From Siphonodentalium dalli (lineage: Eukaryota; Mollusca; Scaphopoda; Gadilida; Siphonodentaliidae), in NCBI GenBank assembly GCA_032622095.1, contig CP136067.1:57515899-57579898 (forward strand): a stretch of 64,000 bases of DNA, read 5' to 3'. Shown here piece after piece: positions 48,173 through 60,300 of the stretch. Made by a program: the position numbers and the translations under genes. The notes below the pieces were generated by a model, which searched no databases, was not told the origin of the DNA, and worked only from the letters and a program-made list of their open reading frames with translations. The stretch's first letter is position 1. Each line of letters begins with the position of its first letter.

Positions 48173-48877
48173 TGATGCAACTCCCTCATCCGATCATAAT
48201 CAAACTTCATATGAATCTTCGGGGTGACATGTAGATGGGAGCCATCTCAGATTATAACTCTTTCTAGCATAGTATTACTGCATCCTTTGGCGCTCCCTAC
48301 AGACAATTTTTTTCATTGATAAATCCCGATATGAATCATCAGGGTAACCTCTATAGTTACATAATCAAATAAACTGTCCGAGTTCCCTATCGCTCTAAAT
48401 TTAATCCATTAGCACGGACTACAGTCCGGACTGTTCGACTAATCATCGTGAAATTTGTCGTGGATGTTAACATTGACATGTAGATGGGAAACGTGTCATG
48501 TTGGGGTCATTCGGCCACTAAGCCATCTTGGATTTGACTCTTTGCATGACTAAATCCTTGGGTGCAACCACATCCCTCATCTGATCAACACCGAACTTCA
48601 TATGTATCATCAGGGTGACATTTAGATTGGGGGATTTGACTCTTTGTATGACTAGCACACCCCACAAGCCCCCTCCTTCATCCGCCGATCATCACCAAAG
48701 TTGACAAAACTTCATATGGAACTTCGGGGTGACCTCCAGATGGAAGCCATCAATTTTTTCCGAAATTTGTGAAAAAAAAGGACTAAATCCTTTAGCACTG
48801 TGCACATTCAGACCACATTCCTCATCTAACCGTCACCAAACTTTATATTGATTTTCAGGGTGACCACTATGGGAAGC
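48173..48877 (+). repeat. AGCTC family 2 satellite, downstream of the LINE
   Basis: Core units with CAACTCCCTCATCCGATCAT, GGGTGACCTCCAGATGG and TGCATGACTAAATCC, resuming the kind of sequence seen at 43480-43680. Confidence 0.7.
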
Positions 48878-49638
48878 CAAATTGACATTTAATAAATAAT
48901 TGAGCTTAAGCGCAATAAGGAGTCTCTAATTGCGTTTAAGCGCAATAAGGGAAGATATAATTGCGCTTAAACACAATAAGGTAATATCTAATTGCGCTTA
49001 AGCGCAATAAGGAATATAAGCGCAATAAGTAATCTCTAATTGCGATTAAGCGCAATAAGAAATATTATTATTGCGCTTGAGCTCAATAAGGAATATTCTT
49101 ATTGCACTTAAGTGCAATTAACTTAATAAGTGCAACAAGAATATTCCTTGTTGCGCTTAAACGCAATAAGCCACATTACATAAACTCTGTGTTATTCAAA
49201 TGGTATTGCCCATAGCGCCATGGGTGGAGTTTATTGGTGAGGTGAACTGGTGACTGTCCACATGTAGGCCTATTCGGATTCTACTATTTGAAGAGGGGTG
49301 ATCTCATGAGGGAGATATTAATTACGCTTAAGCGCAATAATGATGTAATGCTTAAGCGCAATAAGGAAACCATAATTGCGCTTAAGCACAATAAGGGAAA
49401 ATCTAATTGAGCTTAAGTGCAATAAGAGAAGAATATATAATTGTACTTAAGCGCAATAAGGAATATCTTATTGCGCTTAGGCGCATGTGCTTAAGCGCAA
49501 TAAGGAATCTCTAATTGTGCTTAAGCACAATAAGGAATATTCTTATTAAGCGCAATAGGAAATATTCTTATTGCGCTTAAGCGCAATTAGAGATTCCTTA
49601 TTGCGCTTGAGCTCTATTATTTATTAAATGTCAATTTG
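48878..49638. repeat. Array of TTGCGCTTAAGCGCAA palindromes bounded by inverted repeats
   Basis: More than a dozen copies of the 16-bp perfect palindrome TTGCGCTTAAGCGCAA or close variants, spaced by AATAAGGAATATCTAA-like linkers. The block is closed by long inverted ends: CAAATTGACATTTAATAAAT at 48878 and its inverse ending at 49638, continuing inward through GAGCT and AAGCGCAATAAGGA. A non-palindromic centre (about 49172-49320) separates two half arrays. No target duplication was found and it encodes nothing. It is probably a fold-back element. Confidence 0.85.
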
Positions 49639-49779
49639 TCATCCCATAGACAACTAAATGGGAGCTATCAAATGTTTTGAATTTCATTGGCGGCCATCTT
49701 GGATATTACTTTATATAAATCTCTTCATGTTGATATATAGTATTACTTAGCCATTTGAACTTTCGGCATTCCTAATCGC

Positions 49780-50136
49780 TCAATTGTCTGTTCAATGTCT
49801 GTTCATGTCATATTTTTGAACAGTAATGTTCGGATCTCCATGAAATTTGGTACGGATGTTCACCACTATGAGGACATTCAATGGAGTGTTCACATCGTTT
49901 TGTCGGGATTTTCCGTTCTAGAGTTATTCATCTTTGTTTATCTTGATATGTTTTTTTTTTCGTCTGTTCGAGCAGATATATCTACCGCGGCTGTCGGATC
50001 CTCAATGAAATTTGGTATGATGTTTACTACCTTGAGGTGATTCAATGGAGTGTTCAATTGTTTTGTTCGGGTTTTCCGTCCTAGGGTAATTCAGCTTTGT
50101 TTATCCGAAAATGTTGGGGTTTTTTGTCTGTCTGAG
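49780..50136 (+). mobile_element. ATACCCCC-family core repeats, left part of an interrupted copy
   Basis: Units with TGTCTGTTCATGTCATA, GAAATTTGGTACGGATGTTC and CTAGAGTTATTCATCTTTGT. The copy resumes at 51862 after an inserted element. Confidence 0.7.
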
Positions 50137-50934
50137 CAGGGGGGGGGGCATAATTTGTTCCCCTGAAACGTATCCTGGGGGTGGTCGGTGTCAAAATAAG
50201 CCCAAAGCAATTTTTTCCGTGACAAAATAATTTTTTTTCCTTCACACCTTTTATTGGATTTTTACTAGTTTGTACTGGTTTGTAACACTAAGAAATCAAT
50301 AATAAGGAACTGAAGCAACACTAAACACGCTATATAGGGCCATTGGATGTTGGTGTCTGCCTCTTTAGGACAAGGGAAAGTATTCTTAATGCAGCTGAAT
50401 CGCCCATGCAGTATTCTATGTAATTAACATCAAATAAGGATAACTTTAAAGATTAAATTTAATGCCAAATCTGGTCAAACATGGACATTAAACACTGATG
50501 TATAAAGAAAAACACATGTAACATACCTAGACTTGTGAGTGGATAACACAATTATCTCATATGTGACAAAAGAGATAGAAAATGGTAATAATTCATAATC
50601 TCATGTAGTTATGAATGAGTTAATACAGGTTTCTACTAAAAGTGTAGGTTTGTTTTTTTATTATATGCTTTACTCTCACATGCTACACTTGAGCATTCCA
50701 ATAGAAATAATGCCTTTTCTGAACTCATACAAGATTCCTGAATTCATACAAGATAAACTGTGAACGTTATAAAATTCCTAACCAATCCTGACCAATCTGA
50801 ATCAATCAATCAATCGTAACATTAACTTTCTTTGATTTCCCATTGGTGCTCCTGTGTGCTCTAGTGTATTGCGATATGTGCGATAAACATGTTTTAGTAA
50901 TGTCTAATGAGTCTGGATGGCACGTAGCATATAA

Positions 50935-51062
50935 TAATTTAACCTATCTGATATAATACAATCACCTATCTGGTGTAAAACAATATATCACCTATCTGGT
51001 GTAAAACAAAATCACCTATCTGGTGTAGAGCAATATCACCTACCTGGTGTATAGACATAATA
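50935..51062 (+). repeat. Minisatellite of small hairpins (CACCTATCTGGTG)
   Basis: Five tandem units of about 24-29 bp, such as ATCACCTATCTGGTGTAAAA. Each unit is self-complementary (CACC/GGTG). Confidence 0.8.
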
Positions 51063-51339
51063 TCTTTATAAATTTCCATAACAAAGTAACAAAACACAAA
51101 CACTAAAAAGGTCTCTAAAAAGGACTACCACACACATTTTGGTGACTATTAATTATGATTAACCGTGCGCGCTGTGTCAGTGACCGGTTACCCACTCAGG
51201 CATAGCTGCTATTCACAATAGCAATAAAGCTGCTCAATAGGTTTTGTGACGAGAAGGAAATTGAATGCAACCTGGACACAATACAATGACTTCAGTTTAT
51301 CAATAAAATGTTCGATGGTATATAAATATTAGAACGTCA

Positions 51340-51520
51340 GTTTGTCTATAAATGTTCGATATAATATACTGATTAGAGCATATCTTGTCGTTGACTACGG
51401 GAATGTAGTGGCCAGTGGGAATGGTGAGTTCACTCGCCTTCGGCTCATGAACTACACCCTTCACACTGGCCACTACATTCGCGTATTCAACTCCAAGCCA
51501 TGCTCTATTCATACACTAAG
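51340..51520. mobile_element. Fold-back repeat with CTCGCCTTCGGCTC loop
   Basis: Two arms pair: left GAATGTAGTGGCCAGTG...GAGTTCA and right ATGAACT...CACTGGCCACTACATTC, around the loop CTCGCCTTCGGCTC. The mirrored open frames on both strands are a consequence of the palindrome. Confidence 0.75.
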
Positions 51521-51861
51521 ATTTAAAATAAATTGACTGCAGAGCTGTGGAAATATGATATTTAACAAAAACGATTAAAAATCCACTGCAGTCAAGAATA
51601 TACTGCTAGAGACCAGTCCTGCTGTTCATTACTAGATTCACTGAATCTCAATGTAGGAGGTTTGAACCTGGTTTTCTCTGTATGTTTGTTTTTTGCGTTC
51701 CACAAAGGGGTGGGTGTCAAAACATGGCTGGAAAAAACTCTATGAAATGGAGAAAAAGATTTGGGGTCGGGGGTGGGTGGGTCCAAAAAATGGTCATCGG
51801 CAAAAAAGTAGCATACGTGTCTGGAACTTTTTTCCGACCCCCCCCCCCCCCCTGGTATGAG

Positions 51862-52330
51862 CAGATATCTCCACCAACGGTTGTCGGATCGCAATGAAAT
51901 GTGGTATGGATGTTCACCACTATATTGAGGATATGCAAAGGAGTGTTCAATCGATTTGTTTGTGTTTTTCGTTCTAGAGTTATTCATCTTTGTTTATCTG
52001 AAAATTCAGATTTTGGGTTCGTCTGCTTTAATATCTTAGTCATTGCACCCTCTAGGTCTATTTTGTGAAGGTGTTTTTGTCATGTAATAGGACATAGCTA
52101 GAGCTATGGGGGAAATATGATTAGAAATGTACTTGGGTATTTTCGTACTAGAACCATGTAACGAAGGTCGACAACTTTGGTCTGATTATTATTCTGCATG
52201 CTATATTTCATGCATTAATCAGGAGCATGTTGTGTAATTATGGTACTTTGGTATATAACCCAAAAAAATCAGTATTATTATTTTACTTTAGTATGAAAGG
52301 ACATACTCGCAAAAGGCGTGCCCGTTAGAC
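51862..52330 (+). mobile_element. ATACCCCC-family core repeat, right part of the interrupted copy
   Basis: It resumes with CAATGAAATGTGGTATGGAT and CTAGAGTTATTCATCTTTG, then degenerates. The family's terminal CTCTTGTT is not evident. Confidence 0.6.
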
Positions 52331-52431
52331 TATATGCAGGATATATTATTCGCGCGTGGATGTGTCTTTGCTGATGTCTCATTGTAACTTTAATGACCGC
52401 GTTTATTGTTTTAGATATTTAGGTGTAAATA

Positions 52432-52509
52432 ATGGCTGATGAGTCTCAAGAGTATGTGCATGTAAATCATCCGGGACATGACAGTCTGCAGAATGGGGTG
52501 GAATTCTGA
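52432..52509 (+). other. Short open frame beginning MADESQEYVHVNHPG
   Basis: An ATG in good context (AATAATGG) opens 25 codons to a TGA. The same frame stays open for about 50 further codons after that stop. It has no family resemblance I can name. It could be a first exon, a decayed gag-like start, or chance. Confidence 0.2.
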
Positions 52510-52829
52510 ACAGAATGGCAATCTGAGGAACAGAATGTGCAATTGCATGGGACGGCCGATATATCGAGGAATATGGCACATAGAGGGCTCATTTTTTGGT
52601 GTCTAACGAAAGACCGATATTCGCCCCAACCAAATATATTAACCCCCACCTATATATAGGTCAGTCGTCGACCGAATATTGAAACTCCTGGTGTCCTGTC
52701 AGTGGTCTACCATCAAGTTGTCGAAATCGAAGCTGTGTAACAGCTGTAGAATTGTATTTTCACACCGATATAGCTATGTACTATGATTTACTGAAGTACA
52801 AGTGTGTGGACTATAAAACCAAGCACTGT

Positions 52830-53240
52830 GAACTCTGTGGTATACCAACGTTTTTCATTTATGTACCATGGTTTACCGACGCATGGGGACCAAGGTCATG
52901 CACCGTGGTATAACAAGGTTTTTTTTATGTATCACGGTTTACTGTGGTATACCTTGGTACACTGCATACAGTATACTGTGGTACAATTTTATAAGGGCTA
53001 CGGTATATACTTGAAAAAACATTTGTGCCCAAGTACAAACTGAATGGAAATTTTAATATATACCCTCGTATACTTTGGTGTTTCAATGCCTTTGTATTTG
53101 TCGGTTTTAATACCCTCATGTAGGTCTATACTTGTATATTTGGGTGTTTAATACCCAGTTGGGAAATGGTGTTTGTTAGTTATGTACCACGGTCTACTGT
53201 GGTATATCGTGGTATTGTTATAACCAAATAAGTATACGAA
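52830..53240. repeat. Diverged ACCATGGT / GTGGTATACC repeat block
   Basis: Many variants of TACCATGGTTTAC, ACTGTGGTATACC and GTATAC in both directions. A fragment of the AGCTC element tail (GAGTCCCAGTCTT) follows at about 53288. Confidence 0.6.
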
Positions 53241-53383
53241 TGTATACCCATGTACTTTGTCCATGTGGGTGACTGTTGTGGTCTTCAGAGTCCCAGTCTT
53301 TCTACACTTGTTGGTGGACCATTTCAGTGAGTTGGGGAAATAATTATGATTGATGGTCTAGTAAAGTAGACTGACTTGGTTCC

Positions 53384-53608
53384 ATGTTGGCAGTTTTCAT
53401 CGATCATCCTGTACTGTTATTCTGCTCCGTACTCTTATTGGCTTCGGTAAACTTGTCCGCCGTGTACTATTATGCCGCCTGTCTAATTTTGCTTATTTTG
53501 ATCCCGACAACATTGCCGATAACTACATACGTTCATGTGTGTGGTCTTTTAAAGTGGTGTAACAGACTATCATTTCCCCAAACTTTTGGTCTTGATTCAG
53601 AGGTATAA
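53384..53608 (+). other. Hydrophobic open frame upstream of RGM (possible signal-peptide exon)
   Basis: It starts MLAVFIDHPVLLFCSVLLLA, which would serve as a signal peptide, and lies 570 bp upstream of the first RGM exon found. A donor-like TCG|GTAAAC follows. However, the phase (0) does not fit the phase-1 start of the next exon, so I do not join it. Confidence 0.2.
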
Positions 53609-53708
53609 AATATTAATTATAAGTCAGAAAGACTATAGTTTATAGGCGGTTAGTTATATATATAGGAAATAACTTTTTTCCAAATTAATTTCCATGACAT
53701 TGGACCAC

Positions 53709-53866
53709 AGGGGCGTGTCGTTAAAACAAGTAAAATATAATTTAAAAAATATATCAGATCAAAAGGAGCGCGCCACTTTAAAAATTGCATCGATAAACAA
53801 TAGATATTTAATTAAATATGTATTGTTTATCATTATATTGTCCTGGTTTTAACGACACGACCGTGT
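53709..53866. mobile_element. MITE with CGTGTCGTTAAAAC ends
   Basis: CGTGTCGTTAAAACAAG (about 53714) is inverted as CTGGTTTTAACGACACG (to about 53859), with a further AT-rich inner palindrome. No clear target duplication. Confidence 0.55.
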
Positions 53867-54178
53867 GCTTTGAAACACGTTTGATTGAAACATGTGCAAA
53901 GCCAGATGTTGTTATTGTTGGACGTGTTGTCGGGTTAAGAAAAGAAACCAGAGCATCTTTAAATATGATTGTATATCACTTGTTATATGTATTATATGAA
54001 GTGCGTATGTATTAAATGGTGCGCTCGTTTTATTTCTATTCATAATCAGACGACCAATGGCAAGACTATGTGTGCATGATCCCCCTGATATCTGCATTTT
54101 AGAAACACTACTCCACCAAGTATGGTTCAGTAATTATGAATCAGTATGCATTTGATATTTGTTCCTTGGATGTTGCAG

Positions 54179-54395
54179 CTCTCAGTGGCCAAGCTAACTG
54201 CACGTTTGAGTACGTCCGGCATCACCATTATGCTGACGATGGGATCTGCTGCGCACAGAACTTGGATTCCTGGTTACAGAGGAAAATAGGAATCTTCCGC
54301 CATCATCAGCGGATGGCGGTGCAGAGTGAAAATGGAGGGAGAAAGCAGAGATCGATCCAGTACGAACGGATCGAAATTTGGGCCGACATATGCGT
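54179..54395 (+). CDS. RGM: RGM exon a (N-domain, first half)
   Basis: The acceptor is TTGCAG (an alternative CTCAG lies 7 bases on) and the donor GTACGT. It encodes QANCTFEYV, a spacer longer than in vertebrates with an HHH and a CC pair, and ends WADIC plus two bases. The final cysteine is the third of the N-domain pattern and is completed by exon b. Confidence 0.75.
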
Positions 54396-57300
54396 GTACG
54401 TAATATATAGCTCCTATATATATACAGTCAATAATAATAATAATATAGATCAATAGATGCACGAAATGTTATACGGCAGCGTAGAACCGCCAAACAACTT
54501 TTAGTTTCTAACTTTATTCATCGACTTATTATCTTGATTATCAATATCTTGAATAATCAACTTAGTTATCCACCAATCGCTACGGTCGTTCAATGAAATG
54601 AGAAATGCATACTAGACAATGATAAATGCATGCTAGGCCATGAGAAATGCATACTAGACCATGAGAAATGCATGCTAGGCCATGCATGCTATTGCATAAT
54701 GTCCGATCGATGTTGCTGGCATCAATATTAAGTGCGCACATTGTGAAACTTGTCAATTAGAGTAGTCTATAGGGAACAATAAAACGCTCATCATTAACGT
54801 AAATTATATTAAATTGAATCAATCGCTTTATCTTCTACATGCAGGGAGCCTGCAAATTAATAAGAGCTGAGCTGTCGCCTTATCCGTGGCATACCACCTA
54901 TAGGGTGGGCATATAGCCAAAAGTTGAAGTGACAGGACCCTGACAATAAATTATTTTCGATCACATAAACTGATCCTTTTTTATAACAAAGTTGTACTTG
55001 TATTGCATATATCCACTAATTCAATTGATATCTGATTATCCATGGTTGAGAAATTCATGCGGACAGACACATAGTAACATTTCTATATAATCAAAGAGAA
55101 ATAACCATAGAATGAAGAATGTAAACAAAACACTCATTATGTTAAACAGTCGATCATACCAAATTTCATTGAGCTCTGTTCAAAATCCTGTGACTTGCAT
55201 ATTCAGACGGACAAAAAAAAATCAATATTTCCAGATCAACGAAGGAGAATAACTCTAGAACGGAGAATGCGAACACCACCGTTTGACACTTCGTTGAAAG
55301 CGCTATTCCAAAACCTCGTATGTAGAAAAAGTATGTCGAAAATTGGTGACATGTCAACAAAAATAAATATATATATTTTTTAAAGCTACTATTTTATGTA
55401 AATTTGCAAAAAAGTAGTATACTTCCTTTTGGTAGCCCATCGACGATATACTGGCACTATACAGCAATAATTCAACCTCGCATTGTGTTCAAAGATGACT
55501 ATCCATCATGGAAACCAAATAAACGATAATTTGATACTAAACAATATTGACTGCTGGTGTGCAATAAATACAGAACCACATAGGCGTGTGGAGAATGCGT
55601 ATATCGAACTCGTGTGTGTTATGTCTGAATGAATTCCATTGTACCACAAAAAACTAATGCGTTCACCACATGCACGCGCGCCTGCATGGTTATGTCTATA
55701 TGTATATATGTATTGTATATGCTATAATTTATGTGTTACATGATTGTATCTCCAATGCAGGCGCTGGAGAGCTGCTGCGCTATGTATACATGCACTAATC
55801 CCTGCATGTGATGTCAGTATGGCTTACACGGCCCTTCGAGATAGGGCTGTTCTTCACTTGTACTCTGAACGGTATTCAAGGACAAATGGAATAACTGCAT
55901 TCCACGACCGCGTGTGCGTCGGCGGAGATTTGAAACCAGACATAAAAAGAAGTGAGACTATAATAAATAACAAGGATGCAATCACCCTCCCCCCCCCACC
56001 CGACAGAACCTTCAATATCGTCTCCGTTACTTTATTTTTCTTCAAACCTCGGCCTACAGTTTGGCATGCAGGTCGATTCACAGGCGGGAGCCCCGTGAGC
56101 GTCTACATATGGTGAAAGCGCGATAACTTGAACACATCTCAATTGATTTTGTTGGTGTTTAGTATATGAGAAATGCTCAACAATGACTTGATCCGGTTCA
56201 AAAACCGGCCTACTTTGGGTAGAGTTATGGCCCTTAATTGGTTCATTTTCACGAATTTTGTTTATCAAATATAAACTGCATGCCTTTGTTGATATTCGAT
56301 ATATGAGACTTGCTCAATAACGCCTTGATAGTATTCGAAAGTCGGCCAGGTCCGCGTATTTAGTGTGGACTGTGGAGTTATTACTTTTAATTAGTTCATA
56401 TTTGTGAATTTGATCGCGATAGTATAATAACTAGCTCAACAATGTCTTTATCGGGTTCGAAAGCCGGACATGCAGGCCCTTAATTAGTTCTTTTTCGTCA
56501 ATTGTGATCGCGGTATCTTGAACAAATATCAACTGATTTTGTTGATATTCGGCGTGTATGCGCAATACTGTTTTGATGGAGTTCAAGTATCAATTACTGA
56601 CTTCAATTAATTTTTTTAGATTCTTTCTATTTGAGCTTTTCCCCCAATGAACCAAAAATCACAGGAGCTTTGAACATTATCAGAGTTTGGTATAGCACAG
56701 GGTGGATGCCAAAATACTTGAAGAAGATGCCATTTAAATATTTATTAACCATTTCTTTACTAACTACTCACTACTAACTACTCACTGACGAGTAGTTACG
56801 TTAGGAAATGTTCATATAATAGGCTGTCTGTTGAACTTATAATTCTCTGAACATTTCCCTCCAATGAATATGAATTGTTCTGTACTTGTATTTATCATAT
56901 CGCCTGTATGTCTTCTGCTTGTTTCCTGGACACCCATCCAATTGAACAAAAGAGCATTGCACTGCATACTTCGATAAATGCTATGTGAGAATATATTTAG
57001 AAAAATAACGAAAGGGTTTAATCTGACCCCAAAGCTGAACAATTTTCCATCGATGAAGTTCAAGTTGGGGGAGGGGGGGGGGGGTAATAAATTTCGACCA
57101 CTCTCATAAGCACTTTCAAGAACACTATAAGTTACGGTGTCTCCAGTAAGTTGTGTGGTATAGCGTGATACTTATACAAACCATGCATCACGCTATACCA
57201 CACAAATGCATGGAGACACTGTAATGTATATATTTACAAAGTCGACATGTAATTATTCTAACAGATTGGAAATAATTAAACGTGTCTTTACAAAATCAAA

Positions 57301-60300
57301 TTGCCGGTTGATCCACCCTGGCTTTTTCTACACTAATCGATTGTTTGGTATGTGTGTAATGCCTAAAGTGTGGTATTCTAACATAATTCTTTGCAAACTC
57401 ACACAGTTTTCAACTCGAAGCCAACAAAATACACCGCTGTTTCAAGATGGCGGTTACTCGCTTGGTATGGATATAAACTTGCGGTTTAGTTGCATGGCAT
57501 ATCATTGCCTCATACCGGTCGTCAGTTGCGATCTCCGATTGGGCGATTTATGTAGGAGACATGGTAAAATTCCATATCTAAACGGCAGTCGTAGAAACGA
57601 AAGGAGATTTTAACTGACAATTAATTTTAAATGTTGAGAAGGTCACAAGAAGAATATATCGTGTTATATACAATGTAAATGTGTTGCATTTCAATAGACC
57701 AGTTGGATCTAGTCAGTCCGGTGAGCTCTACCGGTAACATTATATGTGCAGTATGAGTAGGAGTATGGACCTATATCTTTAAATTTCAGTGATAAGTGAC
57801 TCGAATACAAATATGAGATGCCTGAATCAAACTGAGAAGGACCAGTTTGTGCAATGTGCCAGACAGGTGGAAGCCGAGTCTTCTTTTTCTGACAATGCGA
57901 TTGATCTCAACAATTCTGAGTTAGCTCCATATTTCAACAGGTGAGTGTCCACCATTATGTACGTGTGCCAGAACGTTAATAATATTTTCCGAGCTAGGAT
58001 CGAGGTGCAACTTTTGTAGCTGTCAACTTAAATTAGGATATCTGGAGAATATATCTAGTCCAAGTCTTCTCGTACTAAAGCCGGCTAAGATATTGGGATG
58101 GAGGTGCCGGTCTTTAGTCCGAGTTCCAGGCCCATGCATTCCTATGACACGAGTTAAGCGTTAGTGACCCGCTCAAATAAAACCACAATTATATGAAATA
58201 AAATATCACAATTGCGACAATAAACGGATATTTTCCGCAGAAGACATGCTATTTGATCTGAAACCCACATCACTGGCAGTTGTGAATTGAAAGCGGTAAT
58301 TTAATGCGAAAAGAGACATTTATCGCAATGTTTACAATTTTTTTAAAGTATGCGAACTCAGTTGACCTCGCGAACTGTGTTCGGCATTTTCCGTTGAAAA
58401 TATTCCGTAGATTTTGGACTAACAACGCAAATTACGATGAATTCTCCATTGTAATCGTAATTATGTGTGTCAATAAATAAAAAATAAATAGATTAATTAA
58501 ACATTGGAGATATAAATGTAATACATTAAATAAATTACGGGAATTATAACCCTCTCAAAGTTTAAAATAGTGTAAACACAACGAGCATTAGAATAAATAA
58601 TATGCCTTATATGGTGCTACATTTCACCCACATTTGGTGGACTTCCGCGAAATTAAGATATATACTAAGCGAACAGGGCAATATATTGCTCTTGTTATGC
58701 ACACAAAAAATCAAACAAAATTTGTATACATTTTGAACCTTAAGTTTGAAAAGTCCCACTGAAACGGAAGAACTATATTTCGAAACTGTGTGATTCGGTT
58801 CTCCGATTATTTTATCAACACACAAATCAAAATGCACATCACACGCATGGCAAGTCAGACATAAGAGTTCTAATTTGCTCCAATTTTGACAAGTTGCTTG
58901 CGAAAATTGTCAACAAAACTACCGTTCTGATCCTCCATTTAAAATGTCATTAAGTTTTTAGTGCGGGAATTGTTCTCAAAGCACATAGGAAAATGGACTT
59001 TGGGGCGATCGGTTTTCGCCATTTTGTTCGAAAAACCCCGCGCTATATATAGAAACGGAAACTAGAATACCCAGCGGACAATGCCGGAATTCTTCTGAAC
59101 CTGACTTCGGCTTTCAGTTAAGTAAACAAAATATAAAAACAGCGATGTTGGTGACAATCAACCGGAATATTATATGCGTAATGTAACATGAAAGTTAGAT
59201 TATTATACACCATTATGACCATAAGATGTCTCTCTTTCCGATGTATATAGCATCATGTATTGATTTATTAGGTAAATCGAGTAAAATACAACACAGATTC
59301 CCGCCACAGATCGTGGGCGTAAGTCGTGTCATAAGAGACTATACTGGACGAACTCGGACTAAAGACCGGCACCTCCATCGTACGAGAAGACTTGGACTAG
59401 AATATATCAAGAAATTCTATAACATGACCAAATTAAGCTGATCTTCTCACTACTATAAATAGCTGATTCATGGATTCAAGGCAATTTTCTTTCATGAAGA
59501 TTATCGGAGACTGCAGCACACATGCGTAATGTTACACAATGTTGGATTAACACCATAGTGGTATACGTTGCCTGACTTATTTTTCATTTCTTTTTTATTA
59601 TGACTTCTATTAATTTGGAACTGACTTGTTGGTTGTAAGTCAACACCTATTGGTTTTCATTTGACATAATTAAAAAGTTAATTCCCCAGACTCGTCTCAA
59701 CATTATTTCACGACGAAACGTCACCCGCTGTATCGCGGTAAAAGTAAAACCCTCTAACTGTTCAGCTGAACTGTTCGAAAGTATTTGACGACATTTTTTA
59801 CGGTATTTCACAGGGGCTTGTAACGCGCTCCGCCCCTTCTGCACTGCCCATATACGCCTCCTCTATATACGCGCCTGCTTCAGGTTAATGGTAGTATAAT
59901 AAGGTCTGTAATAAGGACCTTATTATACTACCATTAACGCGAAGCAGTCGCGTATATAGATGCGGCGTATATGGGCATGCAGTGCAAAGGGGTGGGCGTG
60001 CAGCGGAGCCCGTTACAGGACCATGTGGGTATTTCTATTAAAATTGTTCATGGGTTCTTTATGTTGCCTAGAGCAGGCTAGTCGTCGGTTGTGACAGCTA
60101 ATAGTCTACTAAATATGACTAAAGTCAAATACAATATGACCACAATATATATGATATATATATAGTCAATTTGATTTAGATATAAGTTTGTGAATGAAGT
60201 GTAATATTGGTTGTTACAGGTTGGCTATCGACATGTTGATATGTATGCGGAACACTATATACACATCTTCATGCAATCAAGCGACGAAATCTATATACAT

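Larger units (their letters stand above)
50130..51861. mobile_element. hAT-like element with CAGGGGGGGG poly-G ends
   Basis: The body 50137-51854 (1718 bp) starts CAGGGGGGGGGG and ends with a run of C then TG. It is flanked by GTCTGAG (50130-50136) and GTATGAG (51855-51861), a 7-bp repeat with one mismatch. It splits an ATACCCCC-family core unit whose halves match a continuous unit at 49960-49985. No transposase is readable. Confidence 0.65.

Noticed and set aside
48878-49638. CRISPR-like array
   Set aside because: Repeats are palindromes with very short, similar linkers in a eukaryotic context; no unique spacers or cas genes.
57206-57613. 135-codon open frame in the RGM intron
   Set aside because: No recognisable motif, begins inside a MITE, and no phase-compatible splice into RGM was needed or found.
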